Source: CBDHFQ01 sp965262565
GTDB taxonomy: Bacteria > Bacteroidota > Bacteroidia > J057
DNA: 64,000 bases
Reading direction: 5' to 3'
Assembly (NCBI GenBank): GCA_965262565.1
Contig: CBDHFQ010000012.1
Span: 182,276 to 246,275 of the forward strand
Of the stretch, positions 17,531 through 26,247 are shown one piece after another (within the stretch, counting starts at the first letter, position 1; each line of letters opens with the position of its first letter). Below the pieces are notes generated by a model, which was not told the origin of the DNA, did no database searches, and saw only the letters and a list, made by a program, of their open reading frames with translations. The position numbers and the translations under genes are program-made.

Positions 17531-18367
17531 TCAACTTTTGCGGATGTTATTTAGGAAAGCTTTTATCATTCCTTTAATAGCTTTTTTTCTTGATTTAAGT
17601 TCTTCTTGAAGAGACTCCTTGCTATTTTTTTTCCAGAAAGCATTATTGGCATCTTCATAGGCATAAATAAGAGAATCCTCTCTGTCTGGATGAAAGATGG
17701 GAAGATTTTCTTCGTAGGTATTCGCTGCGGGATCAGGTATTTCATCAGGATCTCGACCGATGGCATCAATAAGATGAATTTCTGGATCTGAAATATTGTC
17801 TCTAATCCTGGCCGAGGCTGATGCCCATACCCTGTTATATTGATTATAAGGATCTTGCCGTATTAACTGATACAATAATGTGGGAGTTCTGGACCCCTGA
17901 TCAGGAAGGGAAACAAATGCCTGTTGGGAAGAGGTATATTTAGGCCAATGAGGCATTTCGTGATTCCATGGAACTGAAAATCCCATTCGTGGGGTGGAGG
18001 GACCTGTAATAGTATCGACAGCTGTCCTCAAACAAGAAATAATATCATTTTCATTGGCCCATACTTCCCTCAGAGCTATTGCTGCCGCATGATATCCATC
18101 TCTGTTATATACATCCAATGCATAGCGATAATGTAAAAAGATGTGAATCCAGTTATTTTTCCAGAAGAATCGACTAAACCCCCAAATTTCCGTTTGATCG
18201 TAAATCCGAATATCTTCTAACCTTAATTGGATCGCTTGACTGAGCATGTTACTACCATCTTCATCTTGAAAATGCCTCAGTAGGCCTCCTATCGAAAAAA
18301 TTTCGAATCCATCTCTTTTTCCAAAAGTGGCATATCCAAGGATAGGTGCAGTGGTTGCTAATAACAT
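17531..18367 (-). CDS. Unrecognised third gene of GTPase cassette
   Basis: The 278-aa soluble protein has no signal peptide. It starts with LGYATFGKRDGFEIFSIGG, has an aromatic-rich middle (WGFSRFFWKNNWIHIFLHY) and a segment YNRDGYHAAAIALREVW. It ends in a basic, helical tail. The gene lies 12 bases downstream of the GTPase, so it is surely co-transcribed and likely a partner. The Y-x-x-x-G...S start and the R-D-G-Y-x-A-A-I element vaguely recall N-terminal domains of GTPase-associated proteins in bacterial conflict systems, but I cannot assign it. It may be an effector, a GTPase regulator or a structural partner. Confidence 0.8.
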   Translation of the reverse strand: MLLATTAPILGYATFGKRDGFEIFSIGGLLRHFQDEDGSNMLSQAIQLRLEDIRIYDQTEIWGFSRFFWKNNWIHIFLHYRYALDVYNRDGYHAAAIALREVWANENDIISCLRTAVDTITGPSTPRMGFSVPWNHEMPHWPKYTSSQQAFVSLPDQGSRTPTLLYQLIRQDPYNQYNRVWASASARIRDNISDPEIHLIDAIGRDPDEIPDPAANTYEENLPIFHPDREDSLIYAYEDANNAFWKKNSKESLQEELKSRKKAIKGMIKAFLNNIRKS

Positions 18368-18379
18368 AGTTGCATTCAG

Positions 18380-19588
18380 TTAAAGACCCAAAAGATTTTT
18401 TATTTTAAATCCCAATCCTTTTTTAGGCTTTGGGGAAGGAGTCGGAGCGCTTGGAAGAGATAGCACTTTGTGAAGCCATGGAACAATTTCAGAACAATCT
18501 TCCAGATCCATTTTTATTATTTCGTCCTTTTGAGATTTTTGGGAACGAACTTCGCCTACGCTAAAAGGAAATATTTTAGGCTGAGCAATATCTCCAGAAG
18601 TAAGCCATTTATCCACTTGAGGTAAATATGTCTTAATGACCTCCTCTACATCAGTATCTGTTCTATCTCTGTCAAATTTGCTTAAAATTACTCCTACCCG
18701 GGACATATCTATTCCCTCATTGTATAGGTAACTCAAAAATTGAAGAATGAGTTTATCTTCTTTCCTCGTGATAACCCTTTGATAATCGGCAACAATGAGA
18801 AATGAAATAGAAATTCCAGGGCATGAGAGAAAAGCATGAACATGTGGATCCAATCCTTCATCTCCGGTTTCTACATCCACTTTCTTTAAATCCTCTCCTG
18901 CCATCTCTAGGAACGTAAGATTGACGGTGTGTCCGTTAATAGAAAAAGCCGTGTCGTATTCAGTAATTGTTCCTATAGAAGTAGGCTGAGGAAACTGTCC
19001 TTCCTCCATACCCCTCATCATTTCATGGACAAGGCGAATACCTTCCTGATTCTCCATCTGGTTGAGGATCACTCGATAATGCTGACGCATATACATGTTT
19101 AGGGCTGTAAGAACCGTTGATTTTCCCGCTCCAGTATAGCCAAAAATAAAAATGTAATGCGTATTCTTATTAAGGATTTCCTCATGGGTTTTAGGTGTCT
19201 CGAAGGAAGAGATGGAATTCGACCTTGGCTCTGGTTCCAATTTATCACCTATTCCTTCATTTTCCTGTGATTCGATCTCATCATCTAATTCGAATTCTTC
19301 TTCGGCCTCGTCTTCTATGTGATTTGGAACCACTTCTTTAATATTCAAATGAATTTCAGGCTCCTTTTTTACTTTTGTAGAGCTTGAAAAAGATTCGGTT
19401 CTCTGATGATCATCAGTAAAAAAGGGGGAAGAAAATTCTTCCTCTGGGTGCTGTTGTAGATTATCTGGTTGGCGACGACGTTTTAATTCCTGCCATTCTT
19501 CTTCGCCAAATATATCTTTTAAGATTTGTTCACGTCTTTTTTCACGGTCTTCGGGCAAATTCCCTTGCATAAATCTGATAAATCTCAT
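18380..19588 (-). CDS. TRAFAC-like GTPase with acidic disordered N-terminus
   Basis: The 402-aa product has a complete set of GTPase motifs. G1 is GYTGAGKS (residues 150-157); a Thr in QPTSIGT (~203) suits G2; G3 is LEMAGED (227-233, with Glu in place of the usual Asp); G4 is LSKFDRD (302-308); G5 is FSVGE (342-346). Residues 1-145 are low-complexity and strongly acidic, and the last 14 residues form a basic amphipathic helix (GLGFKIKNLLGL) that could touch the membrane. Similar single-domain GTPases occur in bacterial conflict-type operons and in Ras-like switches. It sits between a coiled-coil membrane protein (55-base gap) and an unknown partner (12-base gap). Confidence 0.85.
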   Translation of the reverse strand: MRFIRFMQGNLPEDREKRREQILKDIFGEEEWQELKRRRQPDNLQQHPEEEFSSPFFTDDHQRTESFSSSTKVKKEPEIHLNIKEVVPNHIEDEAEEEFELDDEIESQENEGIGDKLEPEPRSNSISSFETPKTHEEILNKNTHYIFIFGYTGAGKSTVLTALNMYMRQHYRVILNQMENQEGIRLVHEMMRGMEEGQFPQPTSIGTITEYDTAFSINGHTVNLTFLEMAGEDLKKVDVETGDEGLDPHVHAFLSCPGISISFLIVADYQRVITRKEDKLILQFLSYLYNEGIDMSRVGVILSKFDRDRTDTDVEEVIKTYLPQVDKWLTSGDIAQPKIFPFSVGEVRSQKSQKDEIIKMDLEDCSEIVPWLHKVLSLPSAPTPSPKPKKGLGFKIKNLLGL

Positions 19589-19643
19589 GGTTATACATTA
19601 AAGAAGCTTTAGTGAATATGGTATGTAATGTGGATTAACTAAG

Positions 19644-21176
19644 TTAATCAGTTATCGAAGGTTGCTTTTTTTTATTGGGAGGTAATAATAATTTTCGTTC
19701 CCTGACAAATGATTCTACATTCTTTCTCTTCGCTTGCCTGGGGGCATTTCTTAAAGAGAAATCATCAGCAAATTCTGCTTCGCCACGATCAGGATCTGTA
19801 GAAGAATCATTTTTCAAACCTTGTTCGAAGGATTGAGACGAGGTTTTGGTATTGTTCTCTGCGCCATTTACATCCATTCTTGAGGATTCAGACGTGTAAG
19901 GTGTTTGTTCGGCATGGGCCTCAGCATCCTCTTTTTCTGCTAGTCTTTGAGCATATATAGAAGTGCGTCTATGTTCTTGCTCAACGGGTTTTTGTTTGGT
20001 TCCGGCTTTAGGCGGATCATTTGATCTTCGGGATGCATAAATAGATGATGTGCCAGGTTCCGGACGAGATTCGAAAGGAGAGAATGTAGATGGTGCACTA
20101 TTATTCTCTTCTGACATGATATTGTCTGAGGGCTTTGAGTATTCTTTAGGATCTACCTGATGATGTAGAATAGTAAGTACAAACAGCACTATAAAGTCAA
20201 TCAAAAATGCCAGAAGCAAAGAAACGAATACGGCAGATGCTTGCCTTCCTTCCATATTTGGTAGGCTACCCAGGGTCCATAGAGAGTGATTTAGATTTCC
20301 TACATCTCTATGATTAAATTGTATGGGCTGGTATTGGAATGCACTGTCCGAAACAGTATTTTGAGTGAGTTCTCCTACAAACGTATAGGCATCTACACTT
20401 TTATCTACAGCTTCCCTGTATTGGAGTAAGTCTTTGGAAGTCAATGCTTCATCTATTGCAATTTGAGCATTTGAAACGATGCTGTCAATCCTGTGAATTA
20501 AAGGAGCATGGAGTTTTTTGAGGGTTTCTAATTGAGCACTTAGAGGAATGACCTCTTCAGTGTTAATTTTTCGAGCTTTTTTCCCGTATCCAAAATCCCT
20601 TGGATTAGTCTTTTCTTCCTCTAAACGTGCTCTGGCAGTAAATAGGTTTTCTTCCAGATCTGTTGTCGAAAAATGATTATCCAGGGCATTTTTTGCTTCG
20701 GCTTGTAAAGCCGTGAGTCGGGATTTATTCTCTTTGAGTTCTTGATACAATAGCTTCTCTGCGGTAAAAACCCCGTAAATCGCATTGAAATTCAATAATA
20801 CACTAAAGATGGCTACAAATGAATATCCTAATATGTACCTGGTTTGGATTCCTAATCTATACGCTTTGGGAAATTGAAGGGCTATGGAGATAAGGAATAA
20901 ACTTAACGCTACCGCCATAGCATAGGATAATACCAAACTGTTCAGCATCGGTTGCAGGCCGACAGCAGTTGTATAACAGCTCACTATTCCCATGATCCAT
21001 ACCGCTATGGGGAATAGACGATCATACTGACGTTCAGTGGGATCATCTTGAACTTTAGTGGCCGGCCTCGATGTGTGGCTAAAAGGCCGATCAGCCGATT
21101 GGGACGTTTCTTTTTTAAAAACCATATTGGATAAGGTGAATACAAACGACAACATGTGTTGAAGAGCAAGCACCAT
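19644..21176 (-). CDS. Four-helix membrane protein with long extracytoplasmic coiled coil
   Basis: The 510-aa product has likely membrane helices at about residues 54-75, 79-100, 114-136 and 315-337. Between helices 3 and 4 lies a ~175-residue helical, coiled-coil region. After helix 4 comes a ~170-residue disordered cytoplasmic tail rich in Ser, Pro and charged residues (several S-R and P-E patches). The layout resembles DUF4407-type membrane proteins, but I do not claim membership. Its position as first gene of the cassette suggests it is the membrane sensor or scaffold for the GTPase. The start is uncertain: ATGs at 21176, 21155 and 21125 are in frame, and the last gives a more usual cytoplasmic N-terminus. 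Confidence 0.82.
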   Translation of the reverse strand: MVLALQHMLSFVFTLSNMVFKKETSQSADRPFSHTSRPATKVQDDPTERQYDRLFPIAVWIMGIVSCYTTAVGLQPMLNSLVLSYAMAVALSLFLISIALQFPKAYRLGIQTRYILGYSFVAIFSVLLNFNAIYGVFTAEKLLYQELKENKSRLTALQAEAKNALDNHFSTTDLEENLFTARARLEEEKTNPRDFGYGKKARKINTEEVIPLSAQLETLKKLHAPLIHRIDSIVSNAQIAIDEALTSKDLLQYREAVDKSVDAYTFVGELTQNTVSDSAFQYQPIQFNHRDVGNLNHSLWTLGSLPNMEGRQASAVFVSLLLAFLIDFIVLFVLTILHHQVDPKEYSKPSDNIMSEENNSAPSTFSPFESRPEPGTSSIYASRRSNDPPKAGTKQKPVEQEHRRTSIYAQRLAEKEDAEAHAEQTPYTSESSRMDVNGAENNTKTSSQSFEQGLKNDSSTDPDRGEAEFADDFSLRNAPRQAKRKNVESFVRERKLLLPPNKKKQPSITD

Positions 21177-21485
21177 TCCGTATATTTGATGGATATTAAT
21201 ATTCTGATTAGTAGGGGGTTAATTTTTTGAAATCCAGTTGGCTCTCTCTTTTAGAGAAATTGTATCCCAATATGAAAATATTAGAATATCAAATGCTTGC
21301 AGATTTGAATAAATTTTTCTGAATGAAAAATTTCTAACATATTTATTGTTTATAAAAGGACAATATATTGGTAATTGCATTTGTTAAGTGCATGTTGATA
21401 ATTTTTACTTCAGTAGGAAGGTTTAGCTGTCTGTTTTATTAATTTACTTTAAGTATATTTGTTATGTACTTTATTTTGTTTCAGG
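21177..21485. other. Intergenic region between divergent GTPase cassette and methyltransferase
   Basis: This AT-rich spacer must hold the promoter of the three-gene minus-strand cassette and that of the methyltransferase. No gene or clear regulatory repeat is visible. Confidence 0.5.
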
Positions 21486-22250
21486 ATGGATGTAAAACAG
21501 CGATTTTCAAACCGCGTCGAGGACTATATTCGATATCGTCCTTCTTATCCCGACAAACTGTTAGGCTTTTTAATAAAAAAAGCTCGGTTGCGTGCTTCTT
21601 CTCATATTGCAGATATAGGTTCTGGAACAGGAAAACTAACCCTTCCCTTTATTACTCAGGGATATATAGTCAGTGGAATAGAACCAAATGAAGAGATGAG
21701 GCAGGCTGCGGAAGATTTAATGAAGGATTATCCCAATTTTCGCAGTGTAAACGGAACAGCAGAAGCTACTACGCTGACAAGTGGTTCTTGTCAATTAATT
21801 ATGGCAGCACAGGCATTTCACTGGTTTGACCCAGTTACTACAAAAAAAGAATTTCAACGAATCATTAAACCGGGAGGGCTGGTTGCTCTCATTTGGAATG
21901 ATAGAATAAGTGATACAGATTTTTACGAAGGATATGAAGCGGTACTGAATGAATTCTCAACAGATTATCATCAGGTAAATCATAGGAATATTGGAGAGGA
22001 GGTGATTGAAACATTTTTTTCCCCAGCAGAAGTTGAGACTAAAACATTCCCCAATGCTCAATACCTCAATGAAACACAACTCTTAGGTAGATATCTTTCT
22101 TGTTCTTATGCCCTTACCCGTTCGGATGATCGTTTCCCTGAAGCTCAGGCCGCCCTTGAAGAATTGTTCTCAACCTATCAGGAGGAGGGAGTCGTGAAGA
22201 TGGATTATAAGACAAAAGTATATTTTGCGAAGCTTCCTATTCTTGAATAA
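21486..22250 (+). CDS. Class I SAM-dependent methyltransferase
   Basis: The 254-aa protein begins MDVKQRFSNRVEDYIRYRPSYP, the usual N-terminus of small methyltransferases of the UbiE/TAM-like group, so the start at 21486 is preferred over 21459. Motif I is IADIGSGTGKLTLP. Motif II follows as a GIEPNEEMR segment, with the acidic residue for the ribose. The segment AAQAFHWFDPVTTKKEF is typical of this subgroup. The substrate is unknown. Its end overlaps the convergent blh gene by 14 bases, so it is probably not part of the retinal operon. Confidence 0.88.
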   Translation: MDVKQRFSNRVEDYIRYRPSYPDKLLGFLIKKARLRASSHIADIGSGTGKLTLPFITQGYIVSGIEPNEEMRQAAEDLMKDYPNFRSVNGTAEATTLTSGSCQLIMAAQAFHWFDPVTTKKEFQRIIKPGGLVALIWNDRISDTDFYEGYEAVLNEFSTDYHQVNHRNIGEEVIETFFSPAEVETKTFPNAQYLNETQLLGRYLSCSYALTRSDDRFPEAQAALEELFSTYQEEGVVKMDYKTKVYFAKLPILE

Positions 22251-23208
22251 TATGTGAAGTTGAGGGGGTAGCGTCTGTTTTTAATGCATAAAATTTTTGC
22301 ATATAAATAACATGCGGCAAAGTCAATGTAGAAATAGCTATAAAAAAGAGGAGATAGGGAGAAATATATGTTTCGAGATACTTACTAGTGAGAAGCAATA
22401 TTCCTATACCTATAAAGCTAATTATTGAAAACAGGGCTGCATGGCTAAAAAAGGTATAAATAGAAAACGCTTCTCCTTTTTGCTGAAAAATCTGTACCTC
22501 TGTTAATATGGAAGTAAGTGAATGCCATAATCCAAAGTAAATAGCGAAGCTAAGGAGTAATCCTTGAGTATAAAACAATGATAATAATACAAGTAGATTA
22601 ATACATTCAAAAAAAAATTGGCCATTACTCAGCCATTCTCTCCACCTAAAATAAAACAGGAAAAATGAAACGGCTATTAGTAACACGATCATAAAAGGAC
22701 CTTGAAGAAAGCTTATAGGTAATCCTTCCAAGGTGTTCTGATGAAATAGTGTTTCAAGAATAAGGAGACTTTCACTCCAGTTCCAAAAAACGATTCCAGA
22801 AAGAATCAAGGTTCCCCAAATGAAATACAGCCCTTGTTTGATCTTGTTTCCTTCCGAAGGTTTAGTATATACAAATTGTGATTGGCCGAAATGATAAGCG
22901 GAAATAATTAAAAAAAGAATTAAGCTTAGGAGAGGAAATAAATACCAGGCTATAGCGTACATAAGCATGACAATCAGGTATGAAAAGAAAAATTTGGATA
23001 GTGAGGGCTCGCTATTGTTTTCTTTTCGACTGGTTAAATACAATATATGATCTGTCGCTCCATGTGGAATTCCGGTTGATAGCATCATCCCCATAAATAT
23101 GGCTAATATCACATTATTAGGAATCTCTACAGCTATCAATCCTAATCCTGCAAATAAGAAGGTAAATAAAAGGGTACCATAGTAAATCCAATTGAACCTA
23201 ATATTCAT
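22237..23208 (-). CDS. blh: Brp/Blh-type beta-carotene 15,15'-dioxygenase
   Basis: This integral membrane enzyme cleaves beta-carotene to two molecules of all-trans-retinal, the rhodopsin chromophore. The family motif GIPHGATDHIL, with iron-binding His residues, lies near residue 45. Further His residues sit in AYHFGQSQF and YFGLWHS and near the end in LTLPHVIYM, as expected for the four-His iron site. The length of 323 aa and the many hydrophobic helices fit. The gene is 13 bases downstream of crtY on the same strand, so the two form a short retinal-supply operon. Confidence 0.93.
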   Translation of the reverse strand: MNIRFNWIYYGTLLFTFLFAGLGLIAVEIPNNVILAIFMGMMLSTGIPHGATDHILYLTSRKENNSEPSLSKFFFSYLIVMLMYAIAWYLFPLLSLILFLIISAYHFGQSQFVYTKPSEGNKIKQGLYFIWGTLILSGIVFWNWSESLLILETLFHQNTLEGLPISFLQGPFMIVLLIAVSFFLFYFRWREWLSNGQFFFECINLLVLLSLFYTQGLLLSFAIYFGLWHSLTSILTEVQIFQQKGEAFSIYTFFSHAALFSIISFIGIGILLLTSKYLETYISPYLLFFIAISTLTLPHVIYMQKFYALKTDATPSTSHIIQE

Positions 23209-23221
23209 GGCAAATATATGA

Positions 23222-24472
23222 TTAGGAAGCTTTAGTGGAAGAAGGAGCCTCTGATCGGGAAATATTATTAAAGGTGACCATTCCCTCTTTAGATTGAGCG
23301 ACCCGTCGAGATTCTGGCCTTCTTCCTGCTAATAAATTCTTAATGTAATAATCCCAAATAGCAGAGAAAAATGGAAGCCATGGGAGTCGAACTAATAAAT
23401 TGAGATCCTGAATTATGCTGATCTCCTCCGCCAGGAATTTCAGAATACGTGTTATGGAATTCCTGCAGAAGAGTTTACTGAATATTCCTTTTATTTTTTC
23501 TGGATGATGTTTAATAAGATAAAGAAGTAAATTATCGTAGAATTTATATCTGCTTCTCCTTTTCAGAGGATATATGGGATGATCTTTTTCGATGAGAGAT
23601 TTAACAATCTGTTGTGTATCTTCTTGAATATGTTTAAAAGTATATCCAGTGGTCGGCTTAGTAAAACCTCCGGCAGTACCTATATGGATAATATGATTCC
23701 CACTTTGTCTTGGAAATGGAAAGTTGGTCATAGGGATAACTCCGCACTCTTCCTCCAAAATTTGGAACGTATTTATATTCAGCGTTTCTTTAATGTAATT
23801 GTTAAGATATTGATGGTACTTTTCTTTCGTCCATGTAGCTGGAGAAAAAACAGTAAATTCTACCAGTGCTTCATCATCAGAAAAAGGTAAGATATATACA
23901 AATCTGGCTTCATCTTCCTGAGGTACCCTGAAATCCATTAAAGTTGCAATATCACGCCTAAAGGTTGGTGTAGCAGTTTTGATTTTCCATCCTAGAAAGT
24001 GTTGTTTAAGAAAAATGGTCGTATCAGCTATTTGAGAATAGGATGGTAAAATACTATTAAATACCCATTTGCTTTCAAATGTCTGGTAGGTAGTGTGGAC
24101 GCGAGCTCCGAAAGAAGTATCCTCCAAGGAGATAACAGGCTCGTAAATTATTGAAATATTAGGGTTTTGGTGAATTCTGTTTAATACTTCATTGTAAAAT
24201 TCCAGACTATTAACATAGTGATATTGGAGGGGGAGAATAGACTGGATTGTATGATGGGAATCGCTGATAAACTCAATGTGATCCCATTTTGTATGTTGGG
24301 CCGCTAAAAAAGGTATATTTCCTACGGACCAAAAGCACCAGGTTTTATCATTATGTGTTTTCGCTTCTGTATCCAGGATGAGAATTTTCTTGTCTCTAAG
24401 AGAGGGATGTTGCATGTAAAAAGCCAGACTTAAACCTGCACAACCCCCACCTGTAATAATATAATCATACAT
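23222..24472 (-). CDS. crtY: Lycopene beta-cyclase
   Basis: This FAD-dependent enzyme converts lycopene to beta-carotene, the substrate of Blh. The N-terminus MYDYIITGGGCAGLSLA is the dinucleotide-binding GxGxxG-type motif; this fixes the start at 24472 although the frame opens 51 bases further upstream. The cyclase signature DKTWCFW follows. Later segments fit CrtY, such as FPRQSGNHIIHIGTAGGFTKPTTGY with the conserved GG-x-x-x-P-(S/T)-T-G-Y. The usual length is ~390-420 aa; here 416 aa. It lies downstream of the rhodopsin gene with a terminator between them. Confidence 0.92.
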   Translation of the reverse strand: MYDYIITGGGCAGLSLAFYMQHPSLRDKKILILDTEAKTHNDKTWCFWSVGNIPFLAAQHTKWDHIEFISDSHHTIQSILPLQYHYVNSLEFYNEVLNRIHQNPNISIIYEPVISLEDTSFGARVHTTYQTFESKWVFNSILPSYSQIADTTIFLKQHFLGWKIKTATPTFRRDIATLMDFRVPQEDEARFVYILPFSDDEALVEFTVFSPATWTKEKYHQYLNNYIKETLNINTFQILEEECGVIPMTNFPFPRQSGNHIIHIGTAGGFTKPTTGYTFKHIQEDTQQIVKSLIEKDHPIYPLKRRSRYKFYDNLLLYLIKHHPEKIKGIFSKLFCRNSITRILKFLAEEISIIQDLNLLVRLPWLPFFSAIWDYYIKNLLAGRRPESRRVAQSKEGMVTFNNISRSEAPSSTKAS

Positions 24473-24490
24473 AAGCGAGTGGCTAATATA

Positions 24491-24519
24491 GTAAAAAATA
24501 GTCCCGGCAAAGCCGGGAC
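24491..24519 (-). terminator. Intrinsic terminator after the rhodopsin gene
   Basis: A perfect 8-bp GC-rich stem (GTCCCGGC with GCCGGGAC, loop of 3) on the minus strand is followed by TATTTTTTAC. It lies 25-45 bases after the rhodopsin stop codon and just before crtY, so most rhodopsin transcripts should end before the retinal-synthesis genes. Confidence 0.85.
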
Positions 24520-24544
24520 CCATCTTTTTATAAATCTTGAGTAA

Positions 24545-25288
24545 TTAAGCAGTAGCTAATTGAGATTTAGCAGTAGAGTTGATAGCAACACCATATACTA
24601 CTAATCCAAATCCAATTTTGTTAACAGCATCACCTATGTTGTAGATCAAGTCGAGATTCCATCCTGTTCCAGCTAATAGGTTTCCTTCCATACACATATA
24701 ACCGATAGGATAAATAGCCCAACCTACAATAACAAAGTTTCTTAGTAAACGAACCGCTTTAGTTAATTCAGGATTATCTGAAGCGTCAGCCATTTGCTTT
24801 ACAGATCCGGCTGTTGCCTCATACACAATGTAGATATAACCTACAGTAGACAATACACCCCAAAGGATAGTGTTTCCTGGATCGATTGCTTCACCAATGT
24901 AACCAGTTACAAGCATTACTACTGAAGCTAGGATCAATTTCCATAGTAATCCTTGCTTTGCTCCATATGGCTTTAGAAGCAGATAAAACTCAACACACAT
25001 CAATGGAACGGTTAGAGTCCAGTCGATGTAACGGAACTCAGTAGGAGATTCCCCTGTTTCCAAATAATATCCTCTCATGTAGTAGTAGTGTACAGCAGCT
25101 ATCATTGTGATAAGCCCTGATACCAAAAGAGATGTCTTCCATTTTCCTTCAACTCTTAACATTTCGAAGAAGAAAAATACAGAAGCTGCAAACATGGCCA
25201 TGTAGCCACTGAAGAAAGTGAATCCTACAGCGTCGCCGGCTTCCAGCTTTGCTACTAGTAAAGACGAGATGAAATTTAAAGTATCCAT
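24545..25288 (-). CDS. Proteorhodopsin, light-driven proton pump (DTE type)
   Basis: The 247-aa seven-helix type I rhodopsin has the helix C motif RYIDWTLTVPLMCVEFYLLL with D89 (proton acceptor), T93 and E100 (proton donor), the DTE set of outward H+ pumps. H67 pairs with the acceptor, as in proteorhodopsins. K224 in DAVNKIGFG is the retinal Schiff-base Lys. The spectral-tuning position is Met97, as in green-absorbing flavobacterial pumps. Aligning helix E on its Y-E end (E157), the position of GPR Phe152 is Gly144 (ILWGVL), the small residue that opens the retinal side for a carotenoid antenna in xanthorhodopsin-like proteins. There is a terminator downstream; the retinal genes follow. Confidence 0.96.
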   Translation of the reverse strand: MDTLNFISSLLVAKLEAGDAVGFTFFSGYMAMFAASVFFFFEMLRVEGKWKTSLLVSGLITMIAAVHYYYMRGYYLETGESPTEFRYIDWTLTVPLMCVEFYLLLKPYGAKQGLLWKLILASVVMLVTGYIGEAIDPGNTILWGVLSTVGYIYIVYEATAGSVKQMADASDNPELTKAVRLLRNFVIVGWAIYPIGYMCMEGNLLAGTGWNLDLIYNIGDAVNKIGFGLVVYGVAINSTAKSQLATA

Positions 25289-25708
25289 AACGTAAATATA
25301 GGTTGATTAAGAGATTAGTTTGTATGATCGTAAACCTCAGAGAATTTTTATTGTTTAACAAAAAGGTAAAAAACATAAACATTTTTTTATCTCTTACCAC
25401 TTTGTATCACGCCTCTTGAGGGAAATAGGAGAGTTTTATTAACTGATAATCAATTAATTTACAATAATTAGATCTATTGAAAGTATTGTTTACACTTTTG
25501 GTGAGGAATCTACTAAATCATTAATATTTATATAAATAGATAGGAATACAACTTAAATACCTTACAGAGTACTTGTCCATATAATCACTATAAATCGTGA
25601 TTTAGCAAAGATTGGAATGTAGTTCGATTTATCGGAATGGTCTAATGATTTAGATAGGTTAAGCGAATCAAGGATTAAAAAAGGGGGAAGAGCAAGAGAA
25701 GCCGATAA
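25289..25708. other. Upstream region of the rhodopsin gene
   Basis: This 420-base AT-rich non-coding stretch should carry the rhodopsin promoter. A weak -7-like TACCTTTT lies ~70 bases upstream of the start on the minus strand, without a convincing -33 TTTG. I see no strong inverted repeat that could be a CarH-type operator. Confidence 0.45.
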
Positions 25709-26008
25709 CTAACTGGTAAAGAAATTATAATATGAAGTACAGAAAGTATGCTGTCCTTCAATGGTATGGAGGCGTTCTGTAATGTTATCCTTTCCTTTTA
25801 ACCTCAATGTACAAATGAATATGATAGCTGTAGCTAATAATATGGTAATACCAAGAACGCTTGCCATCAATTTCACATTGGTACTTAAATCATTCACGGG
25901 GATGATGGATACTTTTGCTTTGGGGATTTGAGAAACCGCAATTGTATTGTTTAACTCAAGTTTATTTCTAACCCTACGATTGACTATTGAAGCGTTTTTA
26001 TTTGACAT
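25709..26008 (-). CDS. Small single-pass membrane protein
   Basis: The 99-aa product has a basic, hydrophilic N-terminal half and one membrane helix (about residues 47-68, MASVLGITILLATAIIFIC), followed by a short charged tail. No family is recognised. It sits alone, upstream of rhodopsin on the same strand but 420 bases away. ATG start and codon use look reasonable, but the evidence that it is expressed is weak. Confidence 0.5.
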   Translation of the reverse strand: MSNKNASIVNRRVRNKLELNNTIAVSQIPKAKVSIIPVNDLSTNVKLMASVLGITILLATAIIFICTLRLKGKDNITERLHTIEGQHTFCTSYYNFFTS

Positions 26009-26247
26009 ATTAAAGATTTTTTACTGAAGTATACATGAGCAATATTATTCATAATATCGTAAACTGCGAATATTAAAAATTCAAATATCTTACGATAAAT
26101 TACTTTTCTATCTATCCTTCTTCTGGAGAGTAATCGAGGTTAACTCTGGATTTTTCATTCAATTATTTAGATACTTATTAATACAATATCTTTCATTTTA
26201 AGTATATTATTATATATTGAATATATTAATTTCATATATTTAGGTGT

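Noticed and set aside
21459..21485. Upstream start of the methyltransferase
   Set aside because: The N-terminus MDVKQRFSNRVEDY is the usual start of the family. The extra nine residues (with two Cys and three Phe/Leu) look non-coding.
24545..25288. Rhodopsin as a sodium or chloride pump
   Set aside because: The helix C motif is D-T-E, not N-D-Q (sodium) or N-T-Q/T-S-A (chloride).
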